This document shows positions 34,831-44,356 of a stretch of DNA of 52,463 nt, in pieces. Where the stretch lies: NCBI RefSeq assembly GCF_022690685.1, contig NZ_JALCYY010000040.1:1-52463 (forward strand), read 5' to 3'. The DNA is from Anaeromyxobacter terrae. GTDB taxonomy: Bacteria; Myxococcota; Myxococcia; Myxococcales; Anaeromyxobacteraceae. The position numbers and the translations under genes are program-made. Position 1 is the first letter of the stretch; each line of letters opens with the position of its first letter. The notes beneath the pieces are model-generated. The model saw only the letters and a program-made list of their open reading frames with translations. It made no database searches and was not told the origin of the DNA.

Positions 34831-35586
34831 GTGTCCCGCCGCGGCGTCCGCGTCACCGATCCCTCCCGCTGGGTCTTCAACCGGCTCGCGGAGCCCTACC
34901 GGCAGCGGCCGGGCTACCCGCCGCCGCTCGTCTCGCGGCTCCTCGCGCTCGCGGGCGGTTCGGGGGCGCGCGTCGCGGACCTCGGCGCCGGGACCGGGCA
35001 GCTCGCGCTGCCGCTCGCGGCGCTCGGCGCGGAGGTGTTCGCGGTCGAGCCGGCGCGCGCCATGCTCGACGTCCTCACCGCCGAGGGCGCCCCGCGCGTC
35101 ACCGCGGTGCACGCCGCCGCCGAGGAGACCGGCCTCCCGGACGGCGCGTTCGAGCTCGTCGTCCTCGCGGACGCGCTGCAGTGGGTGGATCCCGAGCGCG
35201 GCGGGCGGGAGGCGGCTCGGCTCCTCGCGCCCACGGGCGTCCTCGCGGTCGTGACCCCGCGCCTCGCGGACACCCCGTTCCTCGCCGCGCTCTCGGCGCG
35301 CATCGCCGCCGCGAACTTCAAGGCCCGCCCCGCGCCGCCGCCCGTCGGCCTCCTCTTCTCCGTCGCGGGGCTGGGCGCGCCGGTGTCCGAGCGGTTCGAG
35401 GCCGAGGAGGAGCTCACCCCGTCGCGGCTCGACGCCGTGCTGCGGTCGCTCTCCTACGTCGGTCCGGCGCTCGGCGAGACCGCCCTCGCGGCGCTCCTCG
35501 CCGACGGGCGCGCCCTCGCGGACGCCCACGGCGGGGCGGTGTGGCGGCGCGAGCTCGCGCTCGCGTGGGCGAGGCGAGGCGGTTAG
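34831..35586 (+). CDS. class I SAM-dependent methyltransferase
   Basis: 251 residues from GTG 34831. The SAM-binding motif ADLGAGTGQLALPLA is at about 49-63, the acidic residue after beta-2 is in FAVEPARAML, and VVLADALQWVDPERG is motif IV of the UbiE/Methyltransf_11 type. Substrate cannot be inferred. A -10-like TAGGCT (34819-34824) lies 6 bases before the GTG with no SD, suggesting a leaderless mRNA. It converges on the DUF482 gene. Confidence 0.85.
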   Translation: MSRRGVRVTDPSRWVFNRLAEPYRQRPGYPPPLVSRLLALAGGSGARVADLGAGTGQLALPLAALGAEVFAVEPARAMLDVLTAEGAPRVTAVHAAAEETGLPDGAFELVVLADALQWVDPERGGREAARLLAPTGVLAVVTPRLADTPFLAALSARIAAANFKARPAPPPVGLLFSVAGLGAPVSERFEAEEELTPSRLDAVLRSLSYVGPALGETALAALLADGRALADAHGGAVWRRELALAWARRGG

Positions 35587-35599
35587 CCCTCCCTCACCC

Positions 35600-36766
35600 T
35601 CACCCCCCGAGCCGCGGGTGCTCCTCGCGCCAGCGCCGCACCGCGAGGAGCCGCTCCTGCCGCTCGTCCGCGAGGTGGCGTCGCACGGCGCCGTCGAGGC
35701 GCGCGTCGAGGTGGAGGTGGGCGCTCCAGGTCTCCGCCGGCTCGAAGCCGCGCGCGACCTTGTGCTCCCCGCCGGCGCCGCCCTCGAACACGCGGGTGCC
35801 CCGCCGGATGCACTCGTCGATGGAGTGGTACAGCGCGACGTTGAAGTGCAGGAACGGGTGGGACTCGACGCAGCCCCAGTAGCGCCCGTAGAGCCGGTCG
35901 GGGCCGGCGAGATTGAACGCCATGCCGACGAGCTTCCCCTCGCGCCGGGCCTCGACCACCTCCACCGCCTCGGGGAGCCACGCGAGGGCGCGCTCGTAGA
36001 AGCCGAGGTTCACGAAGCGCATCCCCCACACCATGCGGTCCGTCGAGGCGCGGTGGAGCCGGTAGCAGGCGCGGGCCCAGCCCTCCGGGTCGCGCGAGAG
36101 CTCGTCGCCGCGGACCGTGCGGATCGCGATCCCCTGGCGCGCCGGCGCCGCCCGCTCGCGGCGGATGGCGTTCCGGCGCTTGGAGGGGAAGCGCGCGAGG
36201 AACTCCTCGGGCGAGGCGTAGCCCTCGTTCCGCCAATGGTACTGGAAGTCCACGCGCAGGACGAGCCCGACCTCCTCGAGCTCGCGGGCCTCCTCCGCGT
36301 CGGCGAAGAGCACGTGGAGGCCGTGCGCGCCCTCGTCCTCGGCGACCCGCCGCGCGCCGGCGAGGAGCGCCGCGACGAGCGCGCGCCGGTCCTCGCCGGG
36401 GGCGGCCAGGATTCGCCTCCCGGTCGCCGGAGTGAACGGGACCGCGAGGACGAGCTTGGGGTAGTACGGGATCCCGGCGCGCTCCGCCGCCGCCGCCCAC
36501 TCCCAGTCGCGCGAGAAGTCTCCGTCGGAGCCGCCCTTCAGGTAGGCAGGCGCGGCGGCGACGAGCGTCCCGCCGCGGCGGAGGGCGAGGTGCCGCGGGC
36601 GCCAGCCGGTGCGCGGGGACGCCGAGCCGCTCTCCTCCATCGCGCGCAGGAACGCGTGGCGCACGAACGGGCTCGCGCGGGCCGGTTCGTGGGCGAGGAG
36701 CGCGTCCCACTCCGCGGCGGGGAGCTCCGAGATCGAGGCGTGTGCGGTGAGGGAGAGGCCGGTCAC
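35600..36766 (-). CDS. DUF482/GNAT-like protein
   Basis: 388 residues from GTG 36766, usual length for the DUF482 family (often called peptidoglycan-biosynthesis or GNAT-family proteins). Signatures: WDALLAHEPARASPFVRHAFL at the start, PYYPKLVLAVPFTPATGRRIL, FPSKRRNAIRRERAAP, FYERALAWLPEAVEVVEARR and HPFLHFNVALYHSIDECIRR, ending GGAGGEHKVARGF. Two tandem GNAT folds are expected, as in FemX-type aminoacyl transferases. Activity not established. Single gene between convergent and divergent neighbours. Confidence 0.85.
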   Translation of the reverse strand: MTGLSLTAHASISELPAAEWDALLAHEPARASPFVRHAFLRAMEESGSASPRTGWRPRHLALRRGGTLVAAAPAYLKGGSDGDFSRDWEWAAAAERAGIPYYPKLVLAVPFTPATGRRILAAPGEDRRALVAALLAGARRVAEDEGAHGLHVLFADAEEARELEEVGLVLRVDFQYHWRNEGYASPEEFLARFPSKRRNAIRRERAAPARQGIAIRTVRGDELSRDPEGWARACYRLHRASTDRMVWGMRFVNLGFYERALAWLPEAVEVVEARREGKLVGMAFNLAGPDRLYGRYWGCVESHPFLHFNVALYHSIDECIRRGTRVFEGGAGGEHKVARGFEPAETWSAHLHLDARLDGAVRRHLADERQERLLAVRRWREEHPRLGG

Positions 36767-36889
36767 GGGCGGTTCTTAGCGCTGGCGCGCCGTCTGCCGC
36801 AACGCGGCACGGCCGGCCGCTCGCCCTACACGGGACGCCCCGCGCACCTCGCGTCGGTGCGGGGCGTCCATTACTACCTTCGCCCCAAG

Positions 36890-37867
36890 ATGCGCCTCGC
36901 GACCTTACGTGATGGGAGCCGCGACGGTCGGCTCGTGGTGGTGCACCGGGACGGCGCTGCGTACGCCGACGCCTCCGGCATCGCGCCGACCTTGCAGGCC
37001 GCGCTCGACGGCTGGGAGGCGTGCGAGCCCGCGCTGCGGGCCCTCGCCGAGTCGGTCGACGCCGGCAAGGTGCACCTCGCGCCGCTCGAGCCGGGCCGCC
37101 TCCTTTCGCCCTTGCCGCGCGCTTTCGAGTGGGTGGACGGCTCGGCCTACCTGAACCACGTGCGCCTCGTCCGCAGGGCGCGCGGCGCGGAGCCGCCGCC
37201 CACCCTCGAGCAGGATCCCCTCGTCTACCAGGGCGGCTCCGGCGTGCTGCTCGCGCCGCGCGAGGACATCCCACTCCCCGATCCGGCCTGGGGCATGGAC
37301 TTCGAGGCGGAGGTCTGCGTCGTGCTCGGCGACGTGCCGCGCGGCGTCGCGGCGGCGGACGCGGAGCGGTACGTCCGGCTCGTCTGCCTCGCGAACGACG
37401 TCACCCACCGGAACCTCGTCCCGCCCGAGCTCGCGAAGGGCTTCGGCTTCTTCCAGTCGAAGCCGGCGACCGCGTTCTCTCCGTTCGCCGTCACGCCCGA
37501 CGAGCTCGGCGGCGCCTGGCGGGGCGGCCGGCTCCACCTGCGCATGACGGTGCGCTGGAACGGCGAGCGGGTCGGCGACGTCGAGACCGGGCCCGAGATG
37601 CACTTCTCCTTCCACGACCTGCTCCGCCACGTCGCGAAGACGCGCGCCTTCACCGCCGGCACGATCCTCGGCAGCGGCACGGTCTCCAACGCCGACCGCG
37701 CCCGCGGCTACTCCTGCATCGCCGAGCAGCGCGCGCTCGAGATGATCGACCACGGCGCGCCGCGGACGCGGTTCCTCGCGCCCGGCGATCGGGTCGAGAT
37801 CGAGGTGCGCGACGCCGCCGGTCGGAACGTCTTCGGCACCATCGACCAGAAGGTGGTGACGCCGTGA
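36890..37867 (+). CDS. fumarylacetoacetate hydrolase family protein
   Basis: 325 residues from ATG 36890. FAH fold: VYQGGSGVLLAPREDIPLP, metal-binding DFEAEVCVVLGDV, LANDVTHRNLVPPELAKGFGF, and GTILGSGTVSNADRARG. It cleaves fumarylacetoacetate to fumarate and acetoacetate, the last step of tyrosine breakdown. The start is the first ATG with homologous sequence. It leads a run of maiA, hpd and hmgA with overlaps of four bases to maiA. Related acylpyruvate hydrolases exist, but the context strongly favours the tyrosine pathway. Confidence 0.88.
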   Translation: MRLATLRDGSRDGRLVVVHRDGAAYADASGIAPTLQAALDGWEACEPALRALAESVDAGKVHLAPLEPGRLLSPLPRAFEWVDGSAYLNHVRLVRRARGAEPPPTLEQDPLVYQGGSGVLLAPREDIPLPDPAWGMDFEAEVCVVLGDVPRGVAAADAERYVRLVCLANDVTHRNLVPPELAKGFGFFQSKPATAFSPFAVTPDELGGAWRGGRLHLRMTVRWNGERVGDVETGPEMHFSFHDLLRHVAKTRAFTAGTILGSGTVSNADRARGYSCIAEQRALEMIDHGAPRTRFLAPGDRVEIEVRDAAGRNVFGTIDQKVVTP

Positions 37868-38522
37868 TCCGGCTCTACTCCTACTGGCGCTCCTCCTCGG
37901 CCTGGCGCGTGCGGATCGGCCTCGCGCTGAAGGGGCTCGCGTACGAGTACGCGCCGGTGAACCTCCTCGCCCAGGAGCAGTTCGGCCCGGACTACCAGGC
38001 GCGCAGCCCGATGGCGCAGGTGCCGGTGCTCGAGGTGTCGGAGCACGGGTACTCCGTGCGGCTCGCGCAGTCGATGGCGATCCTGGAGTGGCTCGACGAG
38101 CGCTACCCGCAGGCGCCGCTCCTGCCGCGCGACCTCGACGGGCGGGCGCGGGTCCGCGCCCTCGCCGAGCACGTGAACTCGGGCATCCAGCCGCTGCAGA
38201 ACGCGATCGTGCTGCGCACCCTCCGCGAGAAGCTGCCCGGCTACGAGAAGGAGTGGGCCGCGCTCTGGATCCGGCGAGGCCTCGAGGCGCTCGAGCGCGC
38301 CCTGCAGGACGACGAGACGGGCCGCTTCTGCCACGGCGACGCGCCCGGGCTCGCCGACTGCTACCTCGTGCCCCAGCTCTACAACGCGCGCCGGTTCTCG
38401 CTGGACCTCGCGCCCTACCCCACGCTCTTGCGGATCGAGGAGGCCTGCGCGGCGCTCGCGCCGTTCCAGGACGCCCACCCCGACCGCCAGCCCGACGCAC
38501 CGCCACCGGATCGGAGGACGCC

Positions 38523-38526
<4 letters not shown>
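37864..38526 (+). CDS. maiA: maleylacetoacetate isomerase
   Basis: 220 residues from GTG 37864, overlapping the previous stop (GTGA). Zeta-class GST with the active-site SSAWRVRIGLALKG (family SSxxxRVRI), PMAQVPVLEV, LAQSMAILEWLDERYP and a helical domain with VNSGIQPLQN. It isomerises maleylacetoacetate to fumarylacetoacetate using glutathione. The extreme C-terminus is Pro-rich and overlaps the hpd start (ATGA). Confidence 0.93.
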
Positions 38527-39695
<1,169 letters not shown>

Positions 39696-39708
39696 CGCGG
39701 ACGCCGCC

Positions 39709-40866
39709 ATGCTCGACCGGCTGGTACAGGGAGAGGTGCCGCGGAAGCACCACATCGCGTTCCGGGACGCCGGCGGCCGGCTCCTGCACGAGGAGGCGTT
39801 CACGCGCGCCGGGTTCGACGGTCCGTACACGCTCGCCTACCACCGCCACAGGCCGCACGCGACGCACGCCGCGGAGGTCCGCCACGGCTTCACGCTCCCG
39901 CAGGCCGCGCCGCCCCGGGCGCTCCTGAAGCGGCACTACCGCACGCAGGACCTGCGCGCGCCGTCCGGCCCGGCGGTGGACGCGCGCGTCCCGTTCCTCT
40001 TCAACGCCGACGTGGTGGCGGGCCTCGCGACGCCCACCGCCGAGGACCCGGTCTACTTCTCGAACGGCGACGGCGACGACCTGTTCTTCGTGTTCGAGGG
40101 CGGCGGGCTCCTCCGCACGCCGCTCGGCGACCTCCGCTTCGCGAAGGACGACTACGTCTACGTGCCGAAGGGCCTCCTCCACCGGTTCGTGCCGGATCCC
40201 GGTCCGCAGCGCTGGCTCTCGCTCGAGTTCCCGGGCGGCGTCCACCTGCCCTCCCAGTGGCGGAACGACACCGGGCAGCTCCGCATGGACGCCCCCTACT
40301 CGCACCGCGACTTCCGCCGGGTGGAGTGGAAGGGGCCGATGGACGAGGGGATCCGCGAGCTCCTCGTGAAGCGCGCGGGCGCGTTCCACGGCTTCCGCTT
40401 CGACGAGTCGCCGCTCGACGTGGTCGGCTGGGACGGCGCGGTCTACCCCTTCGCCTTCCCGATCCTGAACTTCCAGCCGCGCGCCGGGCTCGTGCACCTG
40501 CCGCCCACCTGGCACGGCACCTTCGCCGCGCGCGGCGCGCTCGTCTGCTCGTTCGTGCCGCGCGTGGTGGACTTCCACCCCGAGGCGATCCCCTGCCCGT
40601 ACCCCCACGCCTCGGTGGACGTGGACGAGCTCCTCTTCTACGTCCGCGGCGAGTTCACCTCTCGGCGCGGCGTGGGCCCGGGCTCGATCTCGCACCACCC
40701 GGCGGGCGTGATGCACGGCCCGCACCCGGGCGCCTACGAGGGCTCGATCGGCGCGCGCACGACGACCGAGCTCGCCGTCATGCTCGACTGCTACCTCCCG
40801 CTCGCCGCGACCCCCGCGGCGCTCGAGGTCGAGGACCCGGGCTACCAGGAGAGCTTCGTCCGCTGA
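39709..40866 (+). CDS. hmgA: homogentisate 1,2-dioxygenase
   Basis: 385 residues, cupin fold. It begins LVQGEVPRKHHIAFRDAGG, typical of the shorter bacterial form. Iron-site sequence near the C-terminus: SISHHPAGVMHGPHPGAYEG, preceded by the first-cupin segment FVFEGGGLLRTPLG. It opens homogentisate to maleylacetoacetate, the substrate of maiA two genes upstream. The last 89 bases overlap, in opposite orientation, the gene ending at 40778. Confidence 0.93.
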   Translation: MLDRLVQGEVPRKHHIAFRDAGGRLLHEEAFTRAGFDGPYTLAYHRHRPHATHAAEVRHGFTLPQAAPPRALLKRHYRTQDLRAPSGPAVDARVPFLFNADVVAGLATPTAEDPVYFSNGDGDDLFFVFEGGGLLRTPLGDLRFAKDDYVYVPKGLLHRFVPDPGPQRWLSLEFPGGVHLPSQWRNDTGQLRMDAPYSHRDFRRVEWKGPMDEGIRELLVKRAGAFHGFRFDESPLDVVGWDGAVYPFAFPILNFQPRAGLVHLPPTWHGTFAARGALVCSFVPRVVDFHPEAIPCPYPHASVDVDELLFYVRGEFTSRRGVGPGSISHHPAGVMHGPHPGAYEGSIGARTTTELAVMLDCYLPLAATPAALEVEDPGYQESFVR

Positions 40867-41554
40867 CGGCCGCCTTGGATCGCGGCCGCGAGGCCGCCTT
40901 CGCGCGCGGCGCGGTCACCACCTTGGCGCGCGGCGCGGCCGCGGCCGCCCTCGCGTGCGGTGTGGGCTCCGGCGCGCGCGCGGCCTCCTCCTCGCCGGCC
41001 TCCGCGCCCTCGCCGCCCTCGCCGGGCGCCGACACCGGCGGCGCGCCGCGCGAAAGCTCGAGCAGCCGCTCGGTGGAGATGGGGATCTTGAGGCCGCGCC
41101 CGCCGTTCTCGAGGAACAGGCGCAGCCCGTACTCGTAGTGGCGCTTCACGGCGTTCAGGATCGACTCGTAGATCGGCTGGAGCTGCTCGGGCGTCGGCGC
41201 CGCGACCTCGAAGTCCTCGAAGCCGAACAGGCTCACGATGTAGCGGGTGTCGAGCTTCTTGAAGCGCACGCGCAGGAGGATCGAGTCGCGCGCGCGCGGC
41301 TCCTCGATCGCGAGGCGCAGGCCGACGTGCCAGAACGCGTCCGCGTCGAGGTGCATCGCGTCCTCGATCCGGTGCGTCGGCGCCTCGGGCGCGTCGCCGG
41401 GGAGCGGCTCGTAGGTGACGAGCTCGCGCGGCCAGCCGGCGTACTCCATGAAGCCGCGCGACAGCGTCGCGGCGAACAGCACGCACTCGGAGCGGTACGC
41501 GGCGAACCGGGAGCGGGCGTCCTCGAGCGTCTGGCAGAGCTGCTGGTATCTCAC
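40778..41554 (-). CDS. unknown protein with basic low-complexity tail
   Basis: 258 residues from GTG 41554, preferred over GTG 41560 because GGAGG ends 5 bases before 41554 but abuts 41560. Residues 1-165 look like a folded domain (RYQQLCQTLEDARSRFAAYR, FGFEDFEVAAPTPEQLQP, YESILNAVKRHYEYGLRLFL) that I do not recognise. The rest is an acidic patch (GGEGAEAGEEEAA) and then an Ala/Arg/Lys/Pro-rich tail (APRAKVVTAPRAKAASRPRS) like histone-H1-type DNA-binding tails. The tail's 3' part is antisense to the end of hmgA. Divergent from alr. Confidence 0.6.
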   Translation of the reverse strand: MRYQQLCQTLEDARSRFAAYRSECVLFAATLSRGFMEYAGWPRELVTYEPLPGDAPEAPTHRIEDAMHLDADAFWHVGLRLAIEEPRARDSILLRVRFKKLDTRYIVSLFGFEDFEVAAPTPEQLQPIYESILNAVKRHYEYGLRLFLENGGRGLKIPISTERLLELSRGAPPVSAPGEGGEGAEAGEEEAARAPEPTPHARAAAAAPRAKVVTAPRAKAASRPRSKAAVSGRSSPGSPGPRPRAPRGSRRAGGSSRA

Positions 41555-41563
41555 GGACACCTC

Positions 41564-41580
41564 CTACGCACGCGTCGTAG
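41564..41580. promoter_or_regulatory. inverted repeat between divergent genes
   Basis: CTACG-CACGCGT-CGTAG, perfect 5-bp arms around a 7-base centre, directly beside the ribosome site of the minus-strand gene and about 100 bases from alr. It could be an operator; it is short enough to be chance. Confidence 0.25.
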
Positions 41581-41646
41581 CACGCGCGGCCCGGACCTGG
41601 CCGCATCACGCCCGGGCAGGGGAACGGCGGCCGCCCGCTCGCCCCT

Positions 41647-41674
41647 CTGGCAGCGCGGGGCGGCTGGGTATATT
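41647..41674 (+). promoter_or_regulatory. promoter of alr
   Basis: -35-like CTGGCA (41647-41652), 16-base spacer, -10 TATATT (41669-41674). Only 9 bases separate the -10 from the ATG, so the leader would be about 2-3 bases and the mRNA almost leaderless. Confidence 0.55.
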
Positions 41675-41683
41675 GACGGCTCC

Positions 41684-42862
41684 ATGTCCTCGAACCCCTC
41701 CCAGTGGGGCGGCCGGCCGGTCTGGGCCGAGGTCGACCTCGACGCGCTCGCCCACAACGTCCGCCTGCTCGCCGGCCGCGCGGCGCCTGCCCGGCTCTAC
41801 GCCGTGGTGAAGGCCAACGCCTACGGCCACGGCGCGGTGGCCGTGGCGCGCGCGGCGCTCGCCGCCGGCGCCTCCGGGCTGTGCGTGGTCTGCGTGGACG
41901 AGGCGGAGGAGCTCCGCCGCGCCGGCGTGGACGCGCCCATCCTGGTCATCGGCTACACCCCGCCGAGCGACGCCGAGCGCGTGGTCGCGCTCGGCCTCCG
42001 CCCCACGGTCGGCGCCGCCGACGTCGCCGAGGCCCTCGCGGCCGCGGCGAAGCGGCGCGGCGCGGTGGTCCCGTTGCACCTCGAGCTCGAGTCGGGCCTG
42101 AACCGGCACGGCCTCGGCCCCGACGCGCTCGTCGCGCTCGCGACCCGGCTGCGCGAGATCCCGGAGCTCTCCGTCGAGGGCCTCTTCACCCACTTCGCCG
42201 CCGCGGAGGAGGGCGACCAGCGCTTCACGCGCCGGCAGTTCGAGGTGCTGCGCGAGGTCTCCGCGAAGCTCCCCTTCGTCAAGGAGCGCCACTGCTCCGC
42301 CTCGGCGAGCGTCCTCCTCGACCACGAGATGGCGCTCGAGGTGGTGCGGACCGGCCTCTCGATGTACGGCTACCGGCCGGCGCCGTGGTGCGGCACCGAC
42401 GCGGAGCTCGTGCCCGTGCTGTCCTTGCGCAGCCGCATCGCGCGCGTGCTCGAGGTGGAGCGCGGCGCGACGGTCGGCTACGGCCGCACCTGGGCGGCGC
42501 CCCGGCCGTCGCGCATCGCGCTCGTCATGTGCGGCTACGCCGACGGGTACCGGCGCGCGTTCGGCAACCGCGCTCATGTGCTGGTACGCGGGCGCCGCGC
42601 GCCGGTGGTCGGCCGCGTCGCCATGGACATGTGCATGGTGGACGTGACCGCCGTGCCCGACGTTCGCGCGGGAGACGTCGCGACGCTCCTCGGCCGCGAC
42701 GGCGACGAGCGGGTGGACGCCGACGAGCTCGCGTCCCTGGTGGACACGATCTCCTGGGAGATCCTGGCCGGCCTCACCGCCCGCGTGCCGCGGCTCTACC
42801 TCCGCGGCGGCGCGGTCGAGGCGGTGTCGACGCTCGCCGAGCGGGAGCCGAAGGACGCGTAG
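41684..42862 (+). CDS. alr: alanine racemase
   Basis: 392 residues. PLP-dependent: the PLP Lys43 is in YAVVKANAYGHG, the second catalytic base Tyr266 in VGYGRTW, and GRVAMDMCMVDVT is the dimer-face motif. It interconverts L- and D-alanine for peptidoglycan. ATG 41684 follows a -10 box directly. Convergent with the CBS gene 18 bases downstream. It complements the murein-recycling genes at 8.9-12.5 kb, but is a separate unit. Confidence 0.95.
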   Translation: MSSNPSQWGGRPVWAEVDLDALAHNVRLLAGRAAPARLYAVVKANAYGHGAVAVARAALAAGASGLCVVCVDEAEELRRAGVDAPILVIGYTPPSDAERVVALGLRPTVGAADVAEALAAAAKRRGAVVPLHLELESGLNRHGLGPDALVALATRLREIPELSVEGLFTHFAAAEEGDQRFTRRQFEVLREVSAKLPFVKERHCSASASVLLDHEMALEVVRTGLSMYGYRPAPWCGTDAELVPVLSLRSRIARVLEVERGATVGYGRTWAAPRPSRIALVMCGYADGYRRAFGNRAHVLVRGRRAPVVGRVAMDMCMVDVTAVPDVRAGDVATLLGRDGDERVDADELASLVDTISWEILAGLTARVPRLYLRGGAVEAVSTLAEREPKDA

Positions 42863-42880
42863 GCTGCCGCGCAGGCCGCC

Positions 42881-43306
42881 CTAATGCAGCTCCCGCTCCG
42901 AGACGTGCCGCATGGTCTCGGCGGCGCGGCGGTCGTCCTCCTCCTCGACGATGTCGGAGAGGCTGATGACGCCGACGAGCCGCCCCTCCTCGTCCACGAC
43001 CATCATCCGCGACTTGCGGTAGCGCCCCATGAGCTCCTCGGCGGCCTCGATGGGATCGCTGTCGCGGCAGGTGATGATCTCGCGCGTCATCACCGCGCCG
43101 GCCCGTGTCTCGCTCGCGCGGCGGTCCTCGCCGCAGACGCGGAGCGCGAGATCGCGGTCGGTCAGCGCACCGACCGGGTGACCGTCGCGGTCGCAGATCG
43201 GCACGAACCCGATGTTCACCTCGCGCATGCGGCGCGCGACGTCGAGGACCGGATCCGTCTCCCGGAACGTCTCGACCTCGCTCTTCATGACGTCCTGACA
43301 CAGCAT
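42881..43306 (-). CDS. CBS-domain protein
   Basis: 141 residues from ATG 43306, with GGGAGG upstream. Two CBS motifs make one Bateman module: about 7-60 (VMKSEVETFRETDPVLDVAR, GFVPICDRDGHPVGALTDRD) and about 75-130 (VMTREIITCRDSDPIEAAEE, MVVDEEGRLVGVISLSD). Such small proteins bind adenine nucleotides and regulate partners. The partner is not apparent. Divergent from the gene at 43476. Confidence 0.9.
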   Translation of the reverse strand: MLCQDVMKSEVETFRETDPVLDVARRMREVNIGFVPICDRDGHPVGALTDRDLALRVCGEDRRASETRAGAVMTREIITCRDSDPIEAAEELMGRYRKSRMMVVDEEGRLVGVISLSDIVEEEDDRRAAETMRHVSERELH

Positions 43307-43475
43307 GGCGCACCTCCCGTCCCGCGGCGCCCTCCGGCGCTTCCTGGTGCATACGTCCGCGGGAGGGGGCGGGATGCGCCCGCGCGGGGGGAACCCGAGC
43401 TGGTCCCAGGGGGGCGCCCCCACGCTCGCCCCCTCCCCGCCCCCGCGGCGCTCCTCCGCCCGGTATATTCCGAGC

Positions 43476-43862
43476 ATGTCCGTGACCGTCGAGACCGGCA
43501 CCACCCTCGCGTTCGACCGCTTCTGGCGCTGGCTCAAGCGCCACGCGAACTGCATCCTCCGCGCGGGCACGTCCGACGCCTACCTCTACGACCACGAGGA
43601 CCTGCACTGGCACCTCGAGGAGGACGAGGACCGCACGCCGACCATCCAGGTCCTGCGCGGCAAGCAGCTCCTGGGCGAGATCCTCATCGAGGCGCGCGAG
43701 GTGATGTTCGTGCAGGCGATGCCAGATCCCGACGGAGACCAGGGACAGTTCCTGTTCGAGCTCGTCGGGGGCTCCGGCGAGGAGCCGTACGCCGTCTACC
43801 ACGTGGTGGTCGCGCACGGCTTCGACGAGGAGGCCCAGCACCGACCTCAGCTGAAGCAGTGA
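43476..43862 (+). CDS. conserved-looking hypothetical protein, coupled to DUF488
   Basis: 128 residues. Trp/His-rich start (FDRFWRWLKRHANCILRAG), then SDAYLYDHEDLHWHLEEDED, GKQLLGEILIEAREVMFVQA and EEPYAVYHVVVAHGFDEEA. A compact acidic alpha/beta protein, no signal peptide or membrane segment, family not recognised. A -10 TATATT (43464-43469) lies 6 bases before the ATG with no SD, pointing to a leaderless mRNA. Its stop overlaps the second DUF488 gene (GTGA). Confidence 0.7.
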   Translation: MSVTVETGTTLAFDRFWRWLKRHANCILRAGTSDAYLYDHEDLHWHLEEDEDRTPTIQVLRGKQLLGEILIEAREVMFVQAMPDPDGDQGQFLFELVGGSGEEPYAVYHVVVAHGFDEEAQHRPQLKQ

Positions 43863-44290
43863 CCTCCGCCGCGCTCGTCTTCACGATCGGATACGAGGGC
43901 CGCTCGGTGCGAGCCCTCGCGACCCGGCTGCGCGAGGCGCAGGTGACGCGCGTCCTCGACGTCAGGCGATCGGCGCGCTCACCGAAGCCCGGCTTCTCGA
44001 GGGGCCCGCTCGAGCGCGCGCTCGTCGCCGCCGGGTTCGAGTACCGTCACCTTCCCGAGGCGGGGAACCCGTTCCACGCGGAGGCGGCCGCCGACCTCCC
44101 GGGCGTCCTCGCGCGGTACCGCGCCCACCTCGCGGAGCGCCCCGAGGTCGTCCGGGCGGTGCTCGACGCGGCCGCGGGCGAGCGCACCGCGCTCCTCTGC
44201 GCGGAGGCGAACCCGGCGCGCTGCCACCGCTCGGTGCTCGCCGAGGCGCTCGCCGCGGCGGAGCCGCAGGTGCGGGTCGTGCACCTCTGA
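43859..44290 (+). CDS. DUF488 family protein, short paralogue
   Basis: 143 residues from GTG 43859. The DUF488 pattern is VFTIGYEGRSVRALATRLRE, VLDVRRSARSPKPGFS, YRHLPEAGNP and LCAEANPARCHRSVLAEAL. The Cys-Ala-Glu and Cys-His-Arg positions match those of the DUF488 protein encoded at 25689-26306, but this one lacks that protein's N- and C-terminal extensions. Translationally coupled to the unknown gene before it, so the two products may act together. Confidence 0.85.
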   Translation: MTSAALVFTIGYEGRSVRALATRLREAQVTRVLDVRRSARSPKPGFSRGPLERALVAAGFEYRHLPEAGNPFHAEAAADLPGVLARYRAHLAERPEVVRAVLDAAAGERTALLCAEANPARCHRSVLAEALAAAEPQVRVVHL

Positions 44291-44356
44291 CGCTGCGCCA
44301 GGACACGCTCCCCGCGGGCCCGGGCCGCCGGCGAGCTCCCTCGTTAGGAACCGTCC

